Positions 22,793-34,254 of a stretch of DNA of 64,000 nucleotides are shown piece after piece. The position numbers were made by a program, and so were the translations under genes. Numbering within the stretch: position 1 is the first letter of the stretch; every line of letters starts with the position of its first letter. The notes beneath the pieces are model-generated. The model was not told the DNA's origin. It was given only the letters and a program-made list of their open reading frames with translations, and made no database searches. Origin of the DNA: Schistocephalus solidus (taxonomy: Eukaryota; Platyhelminthes; Cestoda; Diphyllobothriidea; Diphyllobothriidae); contig WEDG01008655.1 in the NCBI GenBank assembly GCA_017591395.1, forward strand, positions 1-64,000, given 5' to 3'.

Positions 22793-23530
22793 ATGGATAA
22801 TACAAAACCAAATGCAAGTAATAAGGCTTTAGCAGGGTTTGGAAGTGGAGGTGGCGGCAACACGGCATATGAGCACATGGATGAGCACATTGGACGCTTC
22901 GGCACACATGCACCCCAGCCTATGGCAAGGGGTCCGATTGTACAACAAATGTCGACACTTGACAAAGTAGATGCCCTGACCAAAGCCGTCACAGACAGGG
23001 CATATAGGCAGCGATTGGTAGGTAGTCTGATAATTACTTACCGTCTAATTTGGTAACCCATTTGGCCTCTTTTGGTGTCAATAGCGTAAGCAATTGTGCT
23101 GATCGCGTTTTTACAGCTCTTCTCGCCGATTAGATGACCTACCGGTTAACTTTCTACGGTCGGCACCAGGAAAAGAAGGCATTTTTCCTTTCCCCTTTAT
23201 ACGGACTTCTTTTGGTTAAGATATTTCTGATAATTAAATAATTCATGTGCACCACAGACGTGTTCCATCTTTGGAATAATCCGCAAATAGTGGATATATC
23301 GCAGCTGGAACTAGCTTTCAAAATTACCATTAAAAATGCATATGACCGACTGCAGATAAGGGGCTTAAAGGCAGCCCAGGGACAGTGTGCTGACGGTCAG
23401 TAGATTTTAATTATTAACGTTGTTTACAAAAATTTCCTACATAAAATCATGCGCATTGTTTACTCACTGTCACTAATTTCATTGTCATTTCATTACAGGG
23501 TGGATGCTCCATGAAACGGCTGAAGGCTTT
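22793..23530 (+). CDS. unrecognised spliced gene fragment, three predicted exons
   Basis: Exons predicted at 22,793-23,021, 23,258-23,395 and 23,499-about 23,530 join in frame (all phase 1) with GT/AG ends. Exon 1 is Gly-rich then helical: FGSGGGGNTAYEHMDEHIGR, MSTLDKVDALTKAVTDRAYR. Across the junction QRLV-DVFHLWNNPQIVDIS, then LAFKITIKNAYDRLQIRGLK, and exon 3 GWMLHETAEGFR. The joined reading is smooth although the middle of each exon is short. The coding ends at a stop exactly where the 3' end of a LINE B copy starts (about 23,535), so the gene may have been cut by that insertion. I do not recognise the protein. It could be host or transposon-borne. Confidence 0.4.
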
Positions 23531-23701
23531 AGAATTTAGAATTTATATTTGGTTAGCACCGGGAAGGTACTGTCTAAGCAAACATTAGTAACGAAATAAA
23601 GTTATGACAATGTGTGCAGATAAAATGTACAAATTCATAACTTGTCCTGCTACGTCAACAGTTAGCAATGTTTTAAAATTAATGGTGAACTAGAAAAAAA
23701 G

Positions 23702-23787
23702 GCAGTAGAAAAACCTCCTACCATGAAAATGGAGGCAGAGTTCAATAGGCCTTCATTTTCGAATAGAAGGTAGTAGAAAAAAACTGC
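23702..23787 (-). other. ENE-like U-loop hairpin, subfamily B copy
   Basis: Plus-strand arms: GCAGT (23,702-23,706) / ACTGC (23,783-23,787); CTACC (23,718-23,722) / GGTAG (23,769-23,773); GAAAATGGAGGC (23,725-23,736) / GCCTTCATTTTC (23,749-23,760), twelve pairs with one G-T. The loop between the two outer stems is A-rich on both sides here, U-rich in the element's RNA. Confidence 0.65.
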
Positions 23788-24349
23788 TTAGGAAAAAATG
23801 GTCAGGTGGTAGAATAGGGTAATACTGCAGTAGCATTTCAGAATGAGATAATGAAACGTCGAGGTGATTCGTTCTTGATCACTTAAACGTATGAAACAGA
23901 ATCTCACGAAAATGCGTCAATGAACTTAAGTCCTCAGCATCATAGGATCCAGAATTGAATTCTGATGATGGTTAGTATCCAAAGAAACCGCAGCATTTAA
24001 GACTGTGGACCACCGAATTTGTACGTCCGAATGACGTCATCGTTTGGAGGACGGGTGATATAAGGAGACATTATAGTTCATGGGCGTCTCGAGGTAGCGT
24101 AAATATAGTTTCAAGAGGGTTACTCAAATTCCCGATGGTCCTCTTTCCGAGTCATGGGAAAGCTACTGGGAAAAGATGAGGAAAATAAAAGGTTAATAGA
24201 ATCAGTGTTAAGATAAATGTGCAGTCTTCGCTTGAATGCAGATAGACTAGTTAACGACCTAATTTCAATTGCAAGTAATTCCAAAGAAAACTATACCTAG
24301 AAGCGAAGAAGAGAGAGTGTGTACACGTGGAGGATGCAGGGGGAGGTAT

Positions 24350-25950
24350 AATTAGTGCAGAATTTCTTAGGTTATAAGGAAGACTAACCGGGGTAATGAC
24401 AGAAAGCTTGGGGAGAGTTGAACTATTATTCAGTCGGACAAGGAGACAAAAGCCTGCTTCAAGTCTCCTGACCCAAAGAAATTTTAGCTTCGTTAGCTGG
24501 CATCTTGTTGAGTAGGAAGTAGTCGAAAGAGTCGGAAATAGGAGTTTTTTGTGAAATGTCTTTGGACATTTTCAATTTTTGAACGGCTAGATTCGTTCAT
24601 CAAACCGAAGAAAGGACAGCAAAATTGAAGAATGGGAAGTACAAACATACGATAAAGTCTTAATTTAATTTCAGGAAGGTAGAATTTATAAGCAATAAAG
24701 CCGCAAATCTGAGCAGCTTTGGCCGTAATTCTATCGGCATGAGGCGAAAGATCTAATTTATTGGTGTAGCTTAAGCCCAAGTCCTTGATGGAGGAACATT
24801 CAATCATATGGCAACCATCAAAGATAAGAGGTTGCGGCAGCCTTACAGGCCCAAAACTCATGCAGTGACACTAATTAGGTGAGAACTCCATTAGCCATGT
24901 GGAGCTCCAGGCCGAAAGAGCATCTAAGTCCGAATGAATTTGTTCTAGGCACCGTTCGGTTGTAGAGTTAGAGAAGGAATACACGCATTTGAGATCATCA
25001 GCATAAATAAAAGATTGAGAATGTTTAACTATCGATAAAATATCATTAATATACAGTAAGAACAACAAAGGACCTAATACGGTACCTTGAAGGACACCAC
25101 TAACAATCGGGGTAGCACTTGAGTATGAGGACCCTACTAAAACATTTTGTTTTCGATCATTTAGGTATGATCTAATAAAGTCAGTAAGGGGACTACGAAA
25201 TCCTATATCTTCTAGTTTAGCTAGAAGTCGTTTATGAAGCACCTTATCGAATGCCTTACTAAGATCAAAATAGATAACTACTACAGATAGATGATCATTA
25301 CGAAGAGAGGTTAGTAGATTAAGAAAAGACATGTGGCAGGTTTCACAAGAACGGTCCGGTAAGAAGCCGTGTTGGGAAAAGTTGTTAATTTTATTGCTTA
25401 TGCAAAAAGACGTGATTTGTTTTGCAATTAGTTTTTCGAAGAGTTTAGCAAGAGAGGGCGTTTTATGAACACCGCGATAGTTATGAATGTCCGAGCGGGA
25501 ACCAGATTTAAAAACTAGTATTTTAATAGAAGTTTTCCAATAATCGGGGAAGAAACCATTTTCGAGAAATACTGAGAATAATTTGCTTAGTAAAGGTTGA
25601 AAATCCCTTAACTGTTTAATAAGTGAGTTTGGAATGTTATCAGTTCCAACTGAATGTGAATTTTTTAGGTGAGCTATTTCTTTTTGAATACATGAAGGCG
25701 AGAAATTAATAGTTGTTAGAAGCGAATTTGAAAGCAGAGGAATTGTGGGAGTGGGGCTAGTTTCAGTGGTAAAGTGGTCGGCAAAAAAAACGAGTTAAAC
25801 AATTCTGCTTTGCCCAAATCATCTGTAACAAATTTTCTGTTACAGTCGAGTAAGGGCGGAGTTACATTCAGACGCTTAGCCGATGACCGAACATGAAAGA
25901 TTTGAGCAACAGATCTGGATGAATTGGCATCACTTAGTGCCCGAGACTAC
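24350..25950 (-). pseudogene. reverse transcriptase of CR1-B
   Basis: Sense order: motif A VVIYFDLSKAFDKVLHKR, KLEDIGFRSPLTDFIRSYL, SGVLQGTVLGPLLFLLY, FIYADDLKCVYS (YADD at 24,994-25,005), a stop at 24,870, SFGPVRLPQPLIFDG, IKDLGLSYTNKLDLSPH, ICGFIAYKFYLPEIKLRL, LPILQFCCPFFGLMNESS, ENVQRHFTKN, then a shift and the decayed end. The finger domain upstream (25,340-25,950) is in other frames with stops. The catalytic residues are intact but the frame is not. Confidence 0.88.
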
Positions 25951-26036
25951 CTACGCTTATCTTGCGCGAGCCTTATTCTCGATGCTAATTAAAATATTTG
26001 TGCAATCCTTAAATGAACTGACAAAGAGCTTTTAGA

Positions 26037-27061
26037 TTAATCTTTAAGTTGCTTTCGTAATTTTTTAAGTCTTTTCTGGAGAAAATGCGGAACAGTAGAA
26101 GAAGCTGTATTTGAATAAAAAATCTTAAACGGGATAAAAGCCGGGATTTTTTCTGTGAGGCTCTGCAATAGCTCACGGAAAAAGTTAAGATCGTTGATTG
26201 AGAATATGCTTTGCCAATCTAGAGTGCTTACGAAATTATTTACTGTTTCATGGTTTATGTTAGCGAATTCGAGGTTATTGCATTTAACCTCAGGCTTCGT
26301 AAGAAGGGGAACTGGAAAACAACAGTGAATTATTGCGTGATCTCTTGTAAATAGATCATGATGAAAATTCATAAAGAGAGGGTGGACATCGTTTGTAAAA
26401 ATTAAATCTATAATGTTGTCATTTTTAGTAACTGATCTGACCAGTTGGGACATGTTTGAAAAGTTAATAGTATCGACCAATGTCTGGTGTTTAGGCGGAG
26501 AGGAATTGGCCTGCCAGTCAATGTCTGGCAGATTAAATCGCCTACGATTATTTTGACATCAAACTGAGTGTCTGCAACTTTTTCAAATAGTTCACAGAGC
26601 TCGCTTTCATTGCCAGAATAACACGAAGGATTATAGACACAGCCAATTACCGCTTTTTTATTGTGCGGGACGATGACTGAAGCAAAGCATACATTTCCAG
26701 AAAAAGACGAAATGTTCAGATGAAAAGGGAAATGTACAAAGGATGACTTAATATAAAGGAGGCAACCACCGCCACGATTTTCAGCGCGGTCTTGTCGGTA
26801 CAAATTGAAATTATCTATAGTAAGCGTCGAGTCAGAAATAAGAGAGTGAGCCCAGGATTCAGTGATGCACAGCACATCTGGATCAAGCTCAAAGGCTACT
26901 GTTCTAAGCTCAGCCATCTTATTTACAACTGACCTCGCATTGAGTGAAACTAAGTTGAGCGTATTCCTGAGCGGCAGGTTACGCTCATCAGTATTTATAA
27001 AAAAGGATAATTTGGTGGCGGAGAAGAAAACTGGAAAGAAGAAACGAAAGGTGGGAAACAA
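26037..27061 (-). pseudogene. endonuclease of CR1-B
   Basis: SFFINTDERNLPLRNTLN follows the overlap site, then LVSLNARSVVNKMAELRT, DPDVLCITESWAHSL (catalytic Glu), YRQDRAENRGGGCLLYIK, VIGCVYNPSCYSGN, KIIVGDLICQTL (the GDFN site, changed by a local frameshift near 26,535), then in the next frame NIIDLIFTNDVHPLFMNFHH, DHAIIHCCF and the linker FLQKRLKKLRKQLKD. An ATG at 27,059-27,061 lies upstream of the overlap in this copy only. Confidence 0.83.
26995..27006 (-). promoter_or_regulatory. candidate -1 frameshift site at ORF1/endonuclease overlap, subfamily B
   Basis: Sense CCTTTTTTATAA, identical to the A copy while the sequence on both sides has diverged. U UUU UUA is at 26,998-27,004 and the ORF1 stop UAA follows at once. 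Confidence 0.65.
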
Positions 27062-28152
27062 AATTGCTCTGGTCTACAATTTGTCGAAATTTTACTGTTA
27101 AGAGAACTGAGATTATTGTACAGCGGCATATTTGGATGAAAACCTTGGAAGGGAAGGCTATATTTTGGCGTTTGAAAGATAGTATATGGCATAGAAATGA
27201 GATTTTGAGGGACGTTAGCAAAAATTGGCGGAAAACGTGCATTTGAAAAAGGAATAAATGATTTCGAAAAACTGTTAGCATAATTAGAAGCGTTAAATAT
27301 TTGTGGATTTCGGACAATTTTTTGGGTTGGGAAAGATGCTAACGTTAGCGTTCGCAGCTGTTGTAGATGCTGAGGGGCTAGCAGGTTTCCCATCGGTAAT
27401 GCCATTGCTGATTTTAAAGCCTGGATTAGCCACAGATTTAGATTAACTAGGAGTTTTCTTAGGGTAAGTAGATTTGGCAGGTATAGCAGGCATGGTTTGC
27501 TTGGGATGAGAAAGAAGTGGAGTTGACACAATTTCCCTCAAAAGAGAAACAAGGTTAACGGATGAAGATTCAGCTGGAATCGAAATTCCTGTCGATATGG
27601 AGGGCCGTGGGCTTGCTTTAGCTACAGTACAAACCTCTGAGATTACTTTTGGTATTGAATGTGTAGACCAAGGCTTCTTGTTTGCTAATGAGGATGAAAC
27701 CCGACGTTCCATTGGGGTTTTATCCCTACAAAATAAAAAACTTGTTTTTTTTTCAAATATTGAGCTGAGTGCTCATGCCTAGCGAAAATAAGGTCAACTT
27801 CAATCCCTGAAAAAGGTTTGACCAGAATAGGAGGGTTTTTACTACGGGAAGATAACCTTTTAGCTTCAGCGACTTTAAAGCTAAAGCCGCACGAGTAAAG
27901 GAAATGAAATGGAACGTCCAGGGGGATTTTACTTTTGGGAACCTTTTTTAAAAGAAAATTGAAACTTCTCTTATGTCGGTCAAGTGACTCAGTACTGACC
28001 ATGTTTATAAAAGGCTCTAGTTTCACGCATTGTTGAGAAGAGAGTGAAGACAACTTTCCCTCAAAAATGGTACCAAGGATCGTGAAGAGAGAAGCATATT
28101 TAGACATAAAGGTATTAAAGTTTTCCAGGGCGTCAAGGTCTAATTTCTTCAT
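26995..28152 (-). pseudogene. ORF1 of CR1-B: RRM-like domain plus Pro/Ser-rich tail
   Basis: Starts at 28,152: MKKLDLDALENFNTFMSKYA, LSSLSSQQCVKLEPF, DRHKRSFNFLLKKVPKSK, FLYSCGFSFKVAEAKRLSS, KNPPILVKPFSGIEVDLIF. Frame changes near 27,700 and 27,490 lead to a tail rich in Pro, Ser, Asn and Phe that ends SSPPPNYPFL and UAA at 26,995-26,997. Same architecture and same terminal PFL-stop as subfamily A. Confidence 0.75.
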
Positions 28153-28259
28153 GCTTAAGATGGGTTGTTCTAGTGGAAGTTTACGCGAAGAGGATGTTTG
28201 CGTCTAAGTACTGACTGGGGTTTCATATTGGTTTTAAAATATAAGTACTTTTCAAATCA

Positions 28260-29090
28260 ATAATACGAAGGAAAATTGTTACTAGTGAAGTTTTGCGGAA
28301 TAAAAGATTTAATATTTTAAGCAAGTCACTGCAAGCAAATATCTGCTAGGTAACGAGTTTAAACTGAAAATAGAATTACCGAAGAGGCTATGCAGGATGA
28401 AAAATTATATCAACTGGTATACCAGTTACTACAAATTATTCTTCGCTGGAAATAAGGTAAACTTACAAATTTTCAACTTTATTTCTAGAATAAGCCTTTA
28501 GATTCCGTCGTTTTGACGTAAATCTGCGTGAACTTTAATGAGGCTATGTAGGGTGAAAAAATTTAAAAACTCTATATTTCTCCCTTTTGCAATTGCAATA
28601 ACTGCAGGTTTGTGCAGCTGATGATGAGGTAGAAATACAATTAATTGTCAATAATTAAGCTAATATTTTCTACAGGAAACATAGAAATCAGTTGAAAATT
28701 CGAGAATTCACTTATCTTCAAATTTAAACCAACTACATTCGGCTTGCCGGGTCCATCAACACAGGACTACCTATTTGGAGACATTTATAAGATTTATTTT
28801 CGTACACTTACGTTTTCCATATTTTTAAACCAAATATAATTTTCTTGCTCACTCAGTCTTCCGAGAGTCACTTTATCATTTATAATTATTAGATTAAAAT
28901 GAAATGAAAATCGTTTTTTAAATGTTTAGCTAGTATGGGCGTCTACCAAAGGAGAAAGAGGTTCCGCTGTGCGGTTGAAAAGCCAGATACCAATTTTTGG
29001 ATCCGATTCGCGTCGGAATAATCGTACGTCAGATCCGATTCGCGTCCGAATTGTTACTAGGGCGAAATTGGTCATTTCTATTAACTTTTC
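28260..29090. other. no gene recognised
   Basis: AT-rich. The segment 28,700-28,745 is an inverted copy of sequence near 9,400-9,450. Otherwise nothing seen. Confidence 0.4.
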
Positions 29091-29516
29091 TTACATATCC
29101 CAACTGGTTAGTTAAGTGCCTAAGATTGACAGCATTTTAGATTTAATTTTTACAAATGATGTCCACCGTCTGTTTATGAATTTCCATCGTGATCTATTCA
29201 CAAGTGATCACGCACTAAATTCACTGTTGTTTTTCAGTCTCCCTTTCAACAAAGCCTGAGATAAAATGCAATAAGCTCAACTTTGCTAACATTAACCATG
29301 AATTGATGAATAATTCCATAAACCCTCTAGATTGGCCTAGCATATTTTCAATCAACGGGTTAACCTTTTTCCATGAGCTATTGCAGAGCCTTACAGAAAA
29401 CATCCAGGCTTTTATCTTGCTTAAGATTTTTAATTTAAATACAGCCTCTTCTACTGTACCCCGTTTTCTCCAAAACAAACTTAAAAAATTACGAAATCAA
29501 GTGCTTAAGATTTAAG

Positions 29517-29655
29517 TTCAATCAGTAACACCTTTTCCAGTCTTTACAAGAAGCCTGACCATATTTTAAATATGGCCTGAAAGTCGATGGGAATCGGCCC
29601 CTTCTGGCCCCCTCTCAGCCCCCTTTACGATTGGGGCCATGTGCTGGTAGGGAAC
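29517..29655 (+). repeat. short dispersed repeat inserted in the LINE B copy
   Basis: The LINE B sequence is continuous on both sides of this block (compare 25,981-26,045), so it is an insertion. It shares CCAGTCTTTACAAGAAGCC, GGCCCCTTCTGG and CATGTGCTGGTAGGGA with the minus-strand segment at 5,600-5,715. It contains the palindrome CATATTTTAAATATG. No coding potential; probably a MITE or SINE fragment. Confidence 0.6.
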
Positions 29656-31838
29656 TTAAAGATCCATCTAAATGCTCTTTGTCAGTTAACTTAAGGATTG
29701 CACAAATATTTGAACAAGCATAGAAAATAAGGCTCGCGCGAGAAAGGCATAGGGAATCTTGGGCACTAAGTGATGCCAATTCATCCAAATCTGCTGTTCA
29801 AGTCTTCCATGCTCGGTCATCGGCTTAGCGTCTTAATGTTTCTCCGCCTTTACTTGACTGTAACAAAAATTTCGTTAAAGAGGATTTGACCACAGCAGAA
29901 CTGTTAAATTCATTTTCTGCAAACCACTTTACCATTGAAACTATCCTTACTCCCTCAATCACTCTGCTGTCAAATTCAAATTCACATCTAATGACCATTA
30001 ATTTATCGCCATCACGTATTCAAAAAGAAATAGCTCACCTACAAAATTCACATTCAGTTGGAACTAATAACAATTAAAACTGGCTTATTAAACAGTGAAG
30101 AGATTTTCCACCTTTACTAAGCAAATTATTCTCTGTATTTCTCCGAAACAGTTTTTCCATCGATAACTGGAAAACTACCATTATAATTCCAGTTTTAACA
30201 TCAGGGTCCCGCACTGACATTCAAAGCTATCACGGTGTTCCTAAAACTCCCTCTTTTTCTAATCTCTTTGAAATACTAATTGCAAAACAATTTACGGATA
30301 TTTGTTTAAGTAATCAAATTCTCAACTCCTCCTAATGTTGCATTTTACCAGACCAATCTTGTGAATCCTACCACATATCTTTTCTAAATTTACTAAAATC
30401 TCTTTGCAATGATTATCGATCTGTAGTAGTTATCTATTTTGATCATAGTAAGACATTCGCTATAATGCCTCATAAACGACCTCTAGGTAAACTAGAGGCT
30501 ATAGGATTTGGTAGTCAAGTTTCCGACTTTATTAGATCATACCTATATGATCAAATACAAATAGTGTTATTGGGGTCCTCATACTCAAGTGCTACGCCGA
30601 TTGCGAGTGGTGTCATTCTAGGAACCGTATTAGGTACTTTTTTGTTCTCACTGTGTATAAATAATATCGAAAGTTAAACATTATCAACCTAAAATTCATG
30701 CTGATAACCACAAATGCGTGTATTCCTTCTCTAACTCTATGGACGAACGATGCCTAGAACAAATTCATTTGGACATTGTTGCTCTTCTCGGTGTGGAGAT
30801 CCATATGGCTTATGGAGTTCTCACCTTCTAAGTGTCGCTACAGGTGGTAAGGGTCTGTAATGCTACCGCAACCTGTTATTTTGAAAGGCTGCCCTATGAC
30901 TGAATGTTCCTTTTTCAAGGACTTGGGCTTAAGCAACACCAATAAATAAGATCTTTCGCCTCATGCCCATTGAATTACGACCAAAGCTGCTCAGATTTGC
31001 GGCTTTTTTCTAATAATTTCGACCGTCCTGAAATGAAATTAAGACTTTATCGTATATATGTACATCCCATTCTTGAATTTTGCTGCCCCTTCTTCGGTTG
31101 GATGAATTAATCTAGGCGTTCAATAATTTAAAATTATCAATTAAATTTTAACAAAAACTCCTGTATCCGACTCTATTAAATTCTTCCTACTCCAAAAGAT
31201 GGCATCTAATGTAACTAAAATTTATTTGGTTCAGGAGACTGGAAGCAGGCTTTTGTCTCCTTTTCCAACTTAATAAAAGCTTAACTCTCCCCAAGCTTTC
31301 GATCACTGCCACCTAAGAAATTATGCACTAATTATACCTCCTTATGCATCCTCCACATCTAAACGCTCTCTTTTCTTTGCTTCTAGGTAAAACTTTAATT
31401 GTAATAAATTCTCAATTGAAATCCGGTCAGTAACTAGTCTATCTGCATGCAAGCAAAGACTGCCCATTTATCTTAACACTGGTTATCTTAACCTATCCTT
31501 TTCCTTATCTTTTCAGATCAGCTGTTTATGTGACTCGGAGAAAGGACCATCGGGAATTTAAGTGACATTCTTGAAACTATTTTTCTCGAAGTTATTCGGA
31601 CGAACACATTCGGACGTACACACATTAAAATGCTCCCATTTCGTTGGATACTTACCATCATCAGAATTCAATTTTGGACCCTAAGATGCTGAGGCTCCAA
31701 GTTCACTGACGCTATTTTGCAAGAATTTGCTTCATGCGCCTTAGTGATCAAGAACTAGCCATTTTGACATTCCATCATCTCATTCTATAATTCAACTGCA
31801 GTGTTAGCCTACTCTTACCACTTACCTTATTTTCCTAA

Positions 31839-31920
31839 GCAGTTTTTTCCTACCCTCGATTTGAAAATTGGGGCCTTTTGAACTCTGCCTCCATTTCCAT
31901 AGAAGGAAATTTTTCACTGC
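31839..31920 (+). other. ENE-like U-loop hairpin, plus-strand subfamily B copy
   Basis: Sense GCAGT (31,839-31,843) followed by a T-run, and a T-run with C followed by ACTGC (31,916-31,920). The inner stem has decayed to about four pairs (UUCC with GGAA). Confidence 0.45.
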
Positions 31921-32069
31921 CTATTTTATAGCTCAAAATTAATTTAAAAACTTTCACTAACTATTGCCATAACAGAACAATTTCTGCCTACATTATTACA
32001 TATTTTTACATTTTACCTGCATACATTGTCAAAATTTTATTTCGTCACTAATGTTTTGTTTCGACAGTG

Positions 32070-33003
32070 CCTCTTCGGGAATAACCAAATAGAAACTGTC
32101 GATTCTTAATGAATACGAACAGGAGTTGGACTGTGAGTGTGTCATGTACGCTGATGATATAAGAATGCGGAATGTTATCAACAGTGGTGCTGACGAAGCC
32201 GACTTCCAAGAAAATCTTCTTCGACTGGACGCGTGATCCCTCAGATGGCTCCTGTCTAACAACTCGACCAAATGTACCCTGTTGCGTCTGGGAAATCGAA
32301 ATCTGGTCCCCTTTATGCGACCGTACTATCTGAACGGAATTAATAATTAAGAATTTATATTTGGTTATCACCGGCAAGGACCTGTCTAAGCAAATTCCAT
32401 TGCGAAAGGCGGAAACACAAAAGATCTGGGCCTTTGGATAAAAAAACGACCTAAATCCTTCTACTCGATGTTACAAGGCGGCTTAAGCCACACATTCAAT
32501 GCTTTATGCAATCAAGCGGGAATTTTCAGTTTTCGACGAAGCTTTGCTTTACGAAAGCCTTCGTTTCGTTTACGAGGCCGCATCTTGAATACGCGATCCT
32601 GGCCTGGAGACCATGGATGCAACAGAATTGTAACCTGCTTGAAAGGGTTCATCGGCGAGCCACTAAATTATTAAGGGATCAAGGCGCAATACCATATGAT
32701 ATCCGCTTAAATAATTTAAACATCTATTCTCTGAGTTCAAGGCATTTGCATGCAGACTTGATACAAAATTTCGTATCGTACATGGCTCGAACTGCACTGT
32801 CCTGTGCGATGCATTTTTCGAACTCGACACTACAACTAATCTACGAGGAAAAATGGATTTGAGGAATTATATTTTCTCCCCCCGTAACTTGGAACACTGA
32901 AATAACCAAACCGAGGCGATCGTAATGTCTCAATCTATAGGGACATTGAAACATCGGCTTGACCTACATATGCTGCATCACCACGTGGAGTATGTGACTA
33001 CCT
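32070..33003 (+). mobile_element. LINE reverse transcriptase fragment (type E)
   Basis: CVMYADDIRMRNVINS near 32,140-32,180, ENLLRLDA, SLRWLLSNNSTKCTLLRL, KDLGLWIKKRPKSF near 32,420, then FTRPHLEYAILAWRPWM, NLLERVHRRATKLLRDQG, IRLNNLNIYSLSSRHLHADL and IGTLKHRLDLHMLHHHVE. This is palm through C-terminus of a LINE RT different from A, B and C. A segment of about 55 bp at 32,346-32,402 does not belong to it. Stops and frameshifts present. Confidence 0.72.
32346..32402 (-). mobile_element. very short insertion of a LINE B 3' end
   Basis: The stretch from GAATTTATATTTGG through GACCTGTCTAAGCAAA matches the last ~55 bp of subfamily B as seen at 23,537 and 35,931, in the same (minus) orientation. 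It splits the RT reading of the type E fragment between PYYLNG and KDLGLWI. It is a severely 5'-truncated insertion. Confidence 0.6.
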
Positions 33004-33121
33004 AAACTGAAGAGACCAGTGTGTTATGTACCGTGTCTGCATTCACTTGACTACTATTTATTCTTGAGATTTTAATGGGACCAAAAATCCTCAGAAATCG
33101 AGTGAAGAAAACAAGATTAAA

Positions 33122-34240
33122 ATGATGTACACAACTATGCCGAGTCTATTGAACATAATGGATGAAATTAAACTGGTCGTGGACCTATTACAACCTAAAT
33201 TCATAGCTCTAACTAAAACATGGTTAAATGAACAAATCGCAGACACAGAAGTCAGAATAGACGGTTTTCAGCTAAGCCACATGGAAAGAAACGGACGTAG
33301 GGGTGGTGGAATCGCAATGTTTATACGAGAAGGCATTGACTTCATTCCGGATGGGCCCTCGCCAAATAGGATCTGGTCTTGCGAAATACTTTGTTGTAAA
33401 CTGAAAGTCCCAAACCAACCAGACCTCCATATTGCCGTGGTATATCGACCCCCAGGACAGCGAACGGACACGGACGAAGCACTCACAACAGAGGTAAAGC
33501 AAATCTGCCGTAGCAAACACTTATTAATACTTGGAGATTTCAACGCTCCCGATATCGATTGGGTGTCAATGTACTGCTCACGATCGGAAAATTCATTCGA
33601 AAAGAAATTACTACAGTGTGTAAATGACGAGTTTCTTACCCAACATGTCACAATGAAGACGCGGTTCCGAAATGGGCAGCAGTCAAGCTGTTTGGATCTA
33701 ATCATTAGTAGAGACGACAATTGCATCCTTGCATTAAGTTCTTACGCGCCGCTTGGACGAAGTGATCATTGTGTTCTTGCTTGGGAGTACAGTTATTTTT
33801 ATGTACCTAAACGTCGTGCAGTTACGCAGAGAAATGTATGGAAAGGGGATTATCCCAAAATGAAAGAATTACTGAATGGGATATACTGGAGCCCTGCACA
33901 TGTACCTGATCCAAATGCTGCCTGGTTCTTCATTAGTAAATTGATTCAGCAGTTGGTAGAGACATTCTGCCCACTTAAAAGGCGATCGTGCGTCTCCCGA
34001 CCCGAGTGGGTGACATCAGAAATAAAAAGGAATCTCAAGAAGAAAAGAAGACTGTGGAGAACATATGCCAGATATCAACAACGCGCACATTTTTACGCTT
34101 TCAAGAAACAGCGAAATCGGTGTCGGAATCTTCTGAGAAAAGAAAGATCAGCCTTTGAGTCAGAAATAGTCAAAGACATACCAAGAAATTCGAAAAGGTT
34201 TTATGCTTACGTTAATAAGGCAAAACGAAATCGCGACTGA
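33122..34240 (+). pseudogene. endonuclease and linker of LINE D (open frame, catalytic Glu lost)
   Basis: 372 codons without a stop. Residues: PKFIALTKTWLNEQI (the TETW glutamate of AP endonucleases reads Lys), RRGGGIAMFIREGI, IAVVYRPPGQR, LILGDFNAPDIDW, LDLIISRDD, GRSDHCVLAWEY, then the basic linker SEIKRNLKKKRRLWRTYARY and SKRFYAYVNKAKRNRD. The other catalytic sites (GDFN, SDH) are intact. The change of the metal-binding Glu should abolish cleavage. Confidence 0.82.
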
Positions 34241-34254
34241 ATTCCTTGTCTAAA

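Larger units (their letters stand above)
23537..28240 (-). mobile_element. CR1-like LINE, subfamily B, nearly full length
   Basis: Minus-strand copy of about 4.7 kb with ORF1 (28,152-26,995), endonuclease (27,061-26,037), RT (about 25,950-24,350) and a 3' UTR of about 800 bp that holds a U-loop hairpin. The 3' terminus at about 23,537 ends in sense with CCAAATATAAATTCTAAATT, a short ATTCTAA repeat, similar in style to the microsatellite tails of CR1 elements. Other 3' ends of this subfamily are at 35,931 and 32,350. Frameshifts throughout. Confidence 0.85.
29095..32045 (+). mobile_element. CR1-like LINE, subfamily B, 5'-truncated plus-strand copy
   Basis: Begins inside the endonuclease (DSILDLIFTNDVHRLFMNFH, matching NIIDLIFTNDVHPLFMNFHH of the other B copy), then the EN-RT linker, RT remnants (PHKRPLGKLEAIGFGSQVSD, SGVILGTVLGTFLFSL) and a 3' UTR to about 32,045 with the U-loop hairpin. 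Interrupted at 29,517-29,655 by a short dispersed repeat. YADD is degraded to HADNHKC near 30,705. Heavily mutated. Confidence 0.78.
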
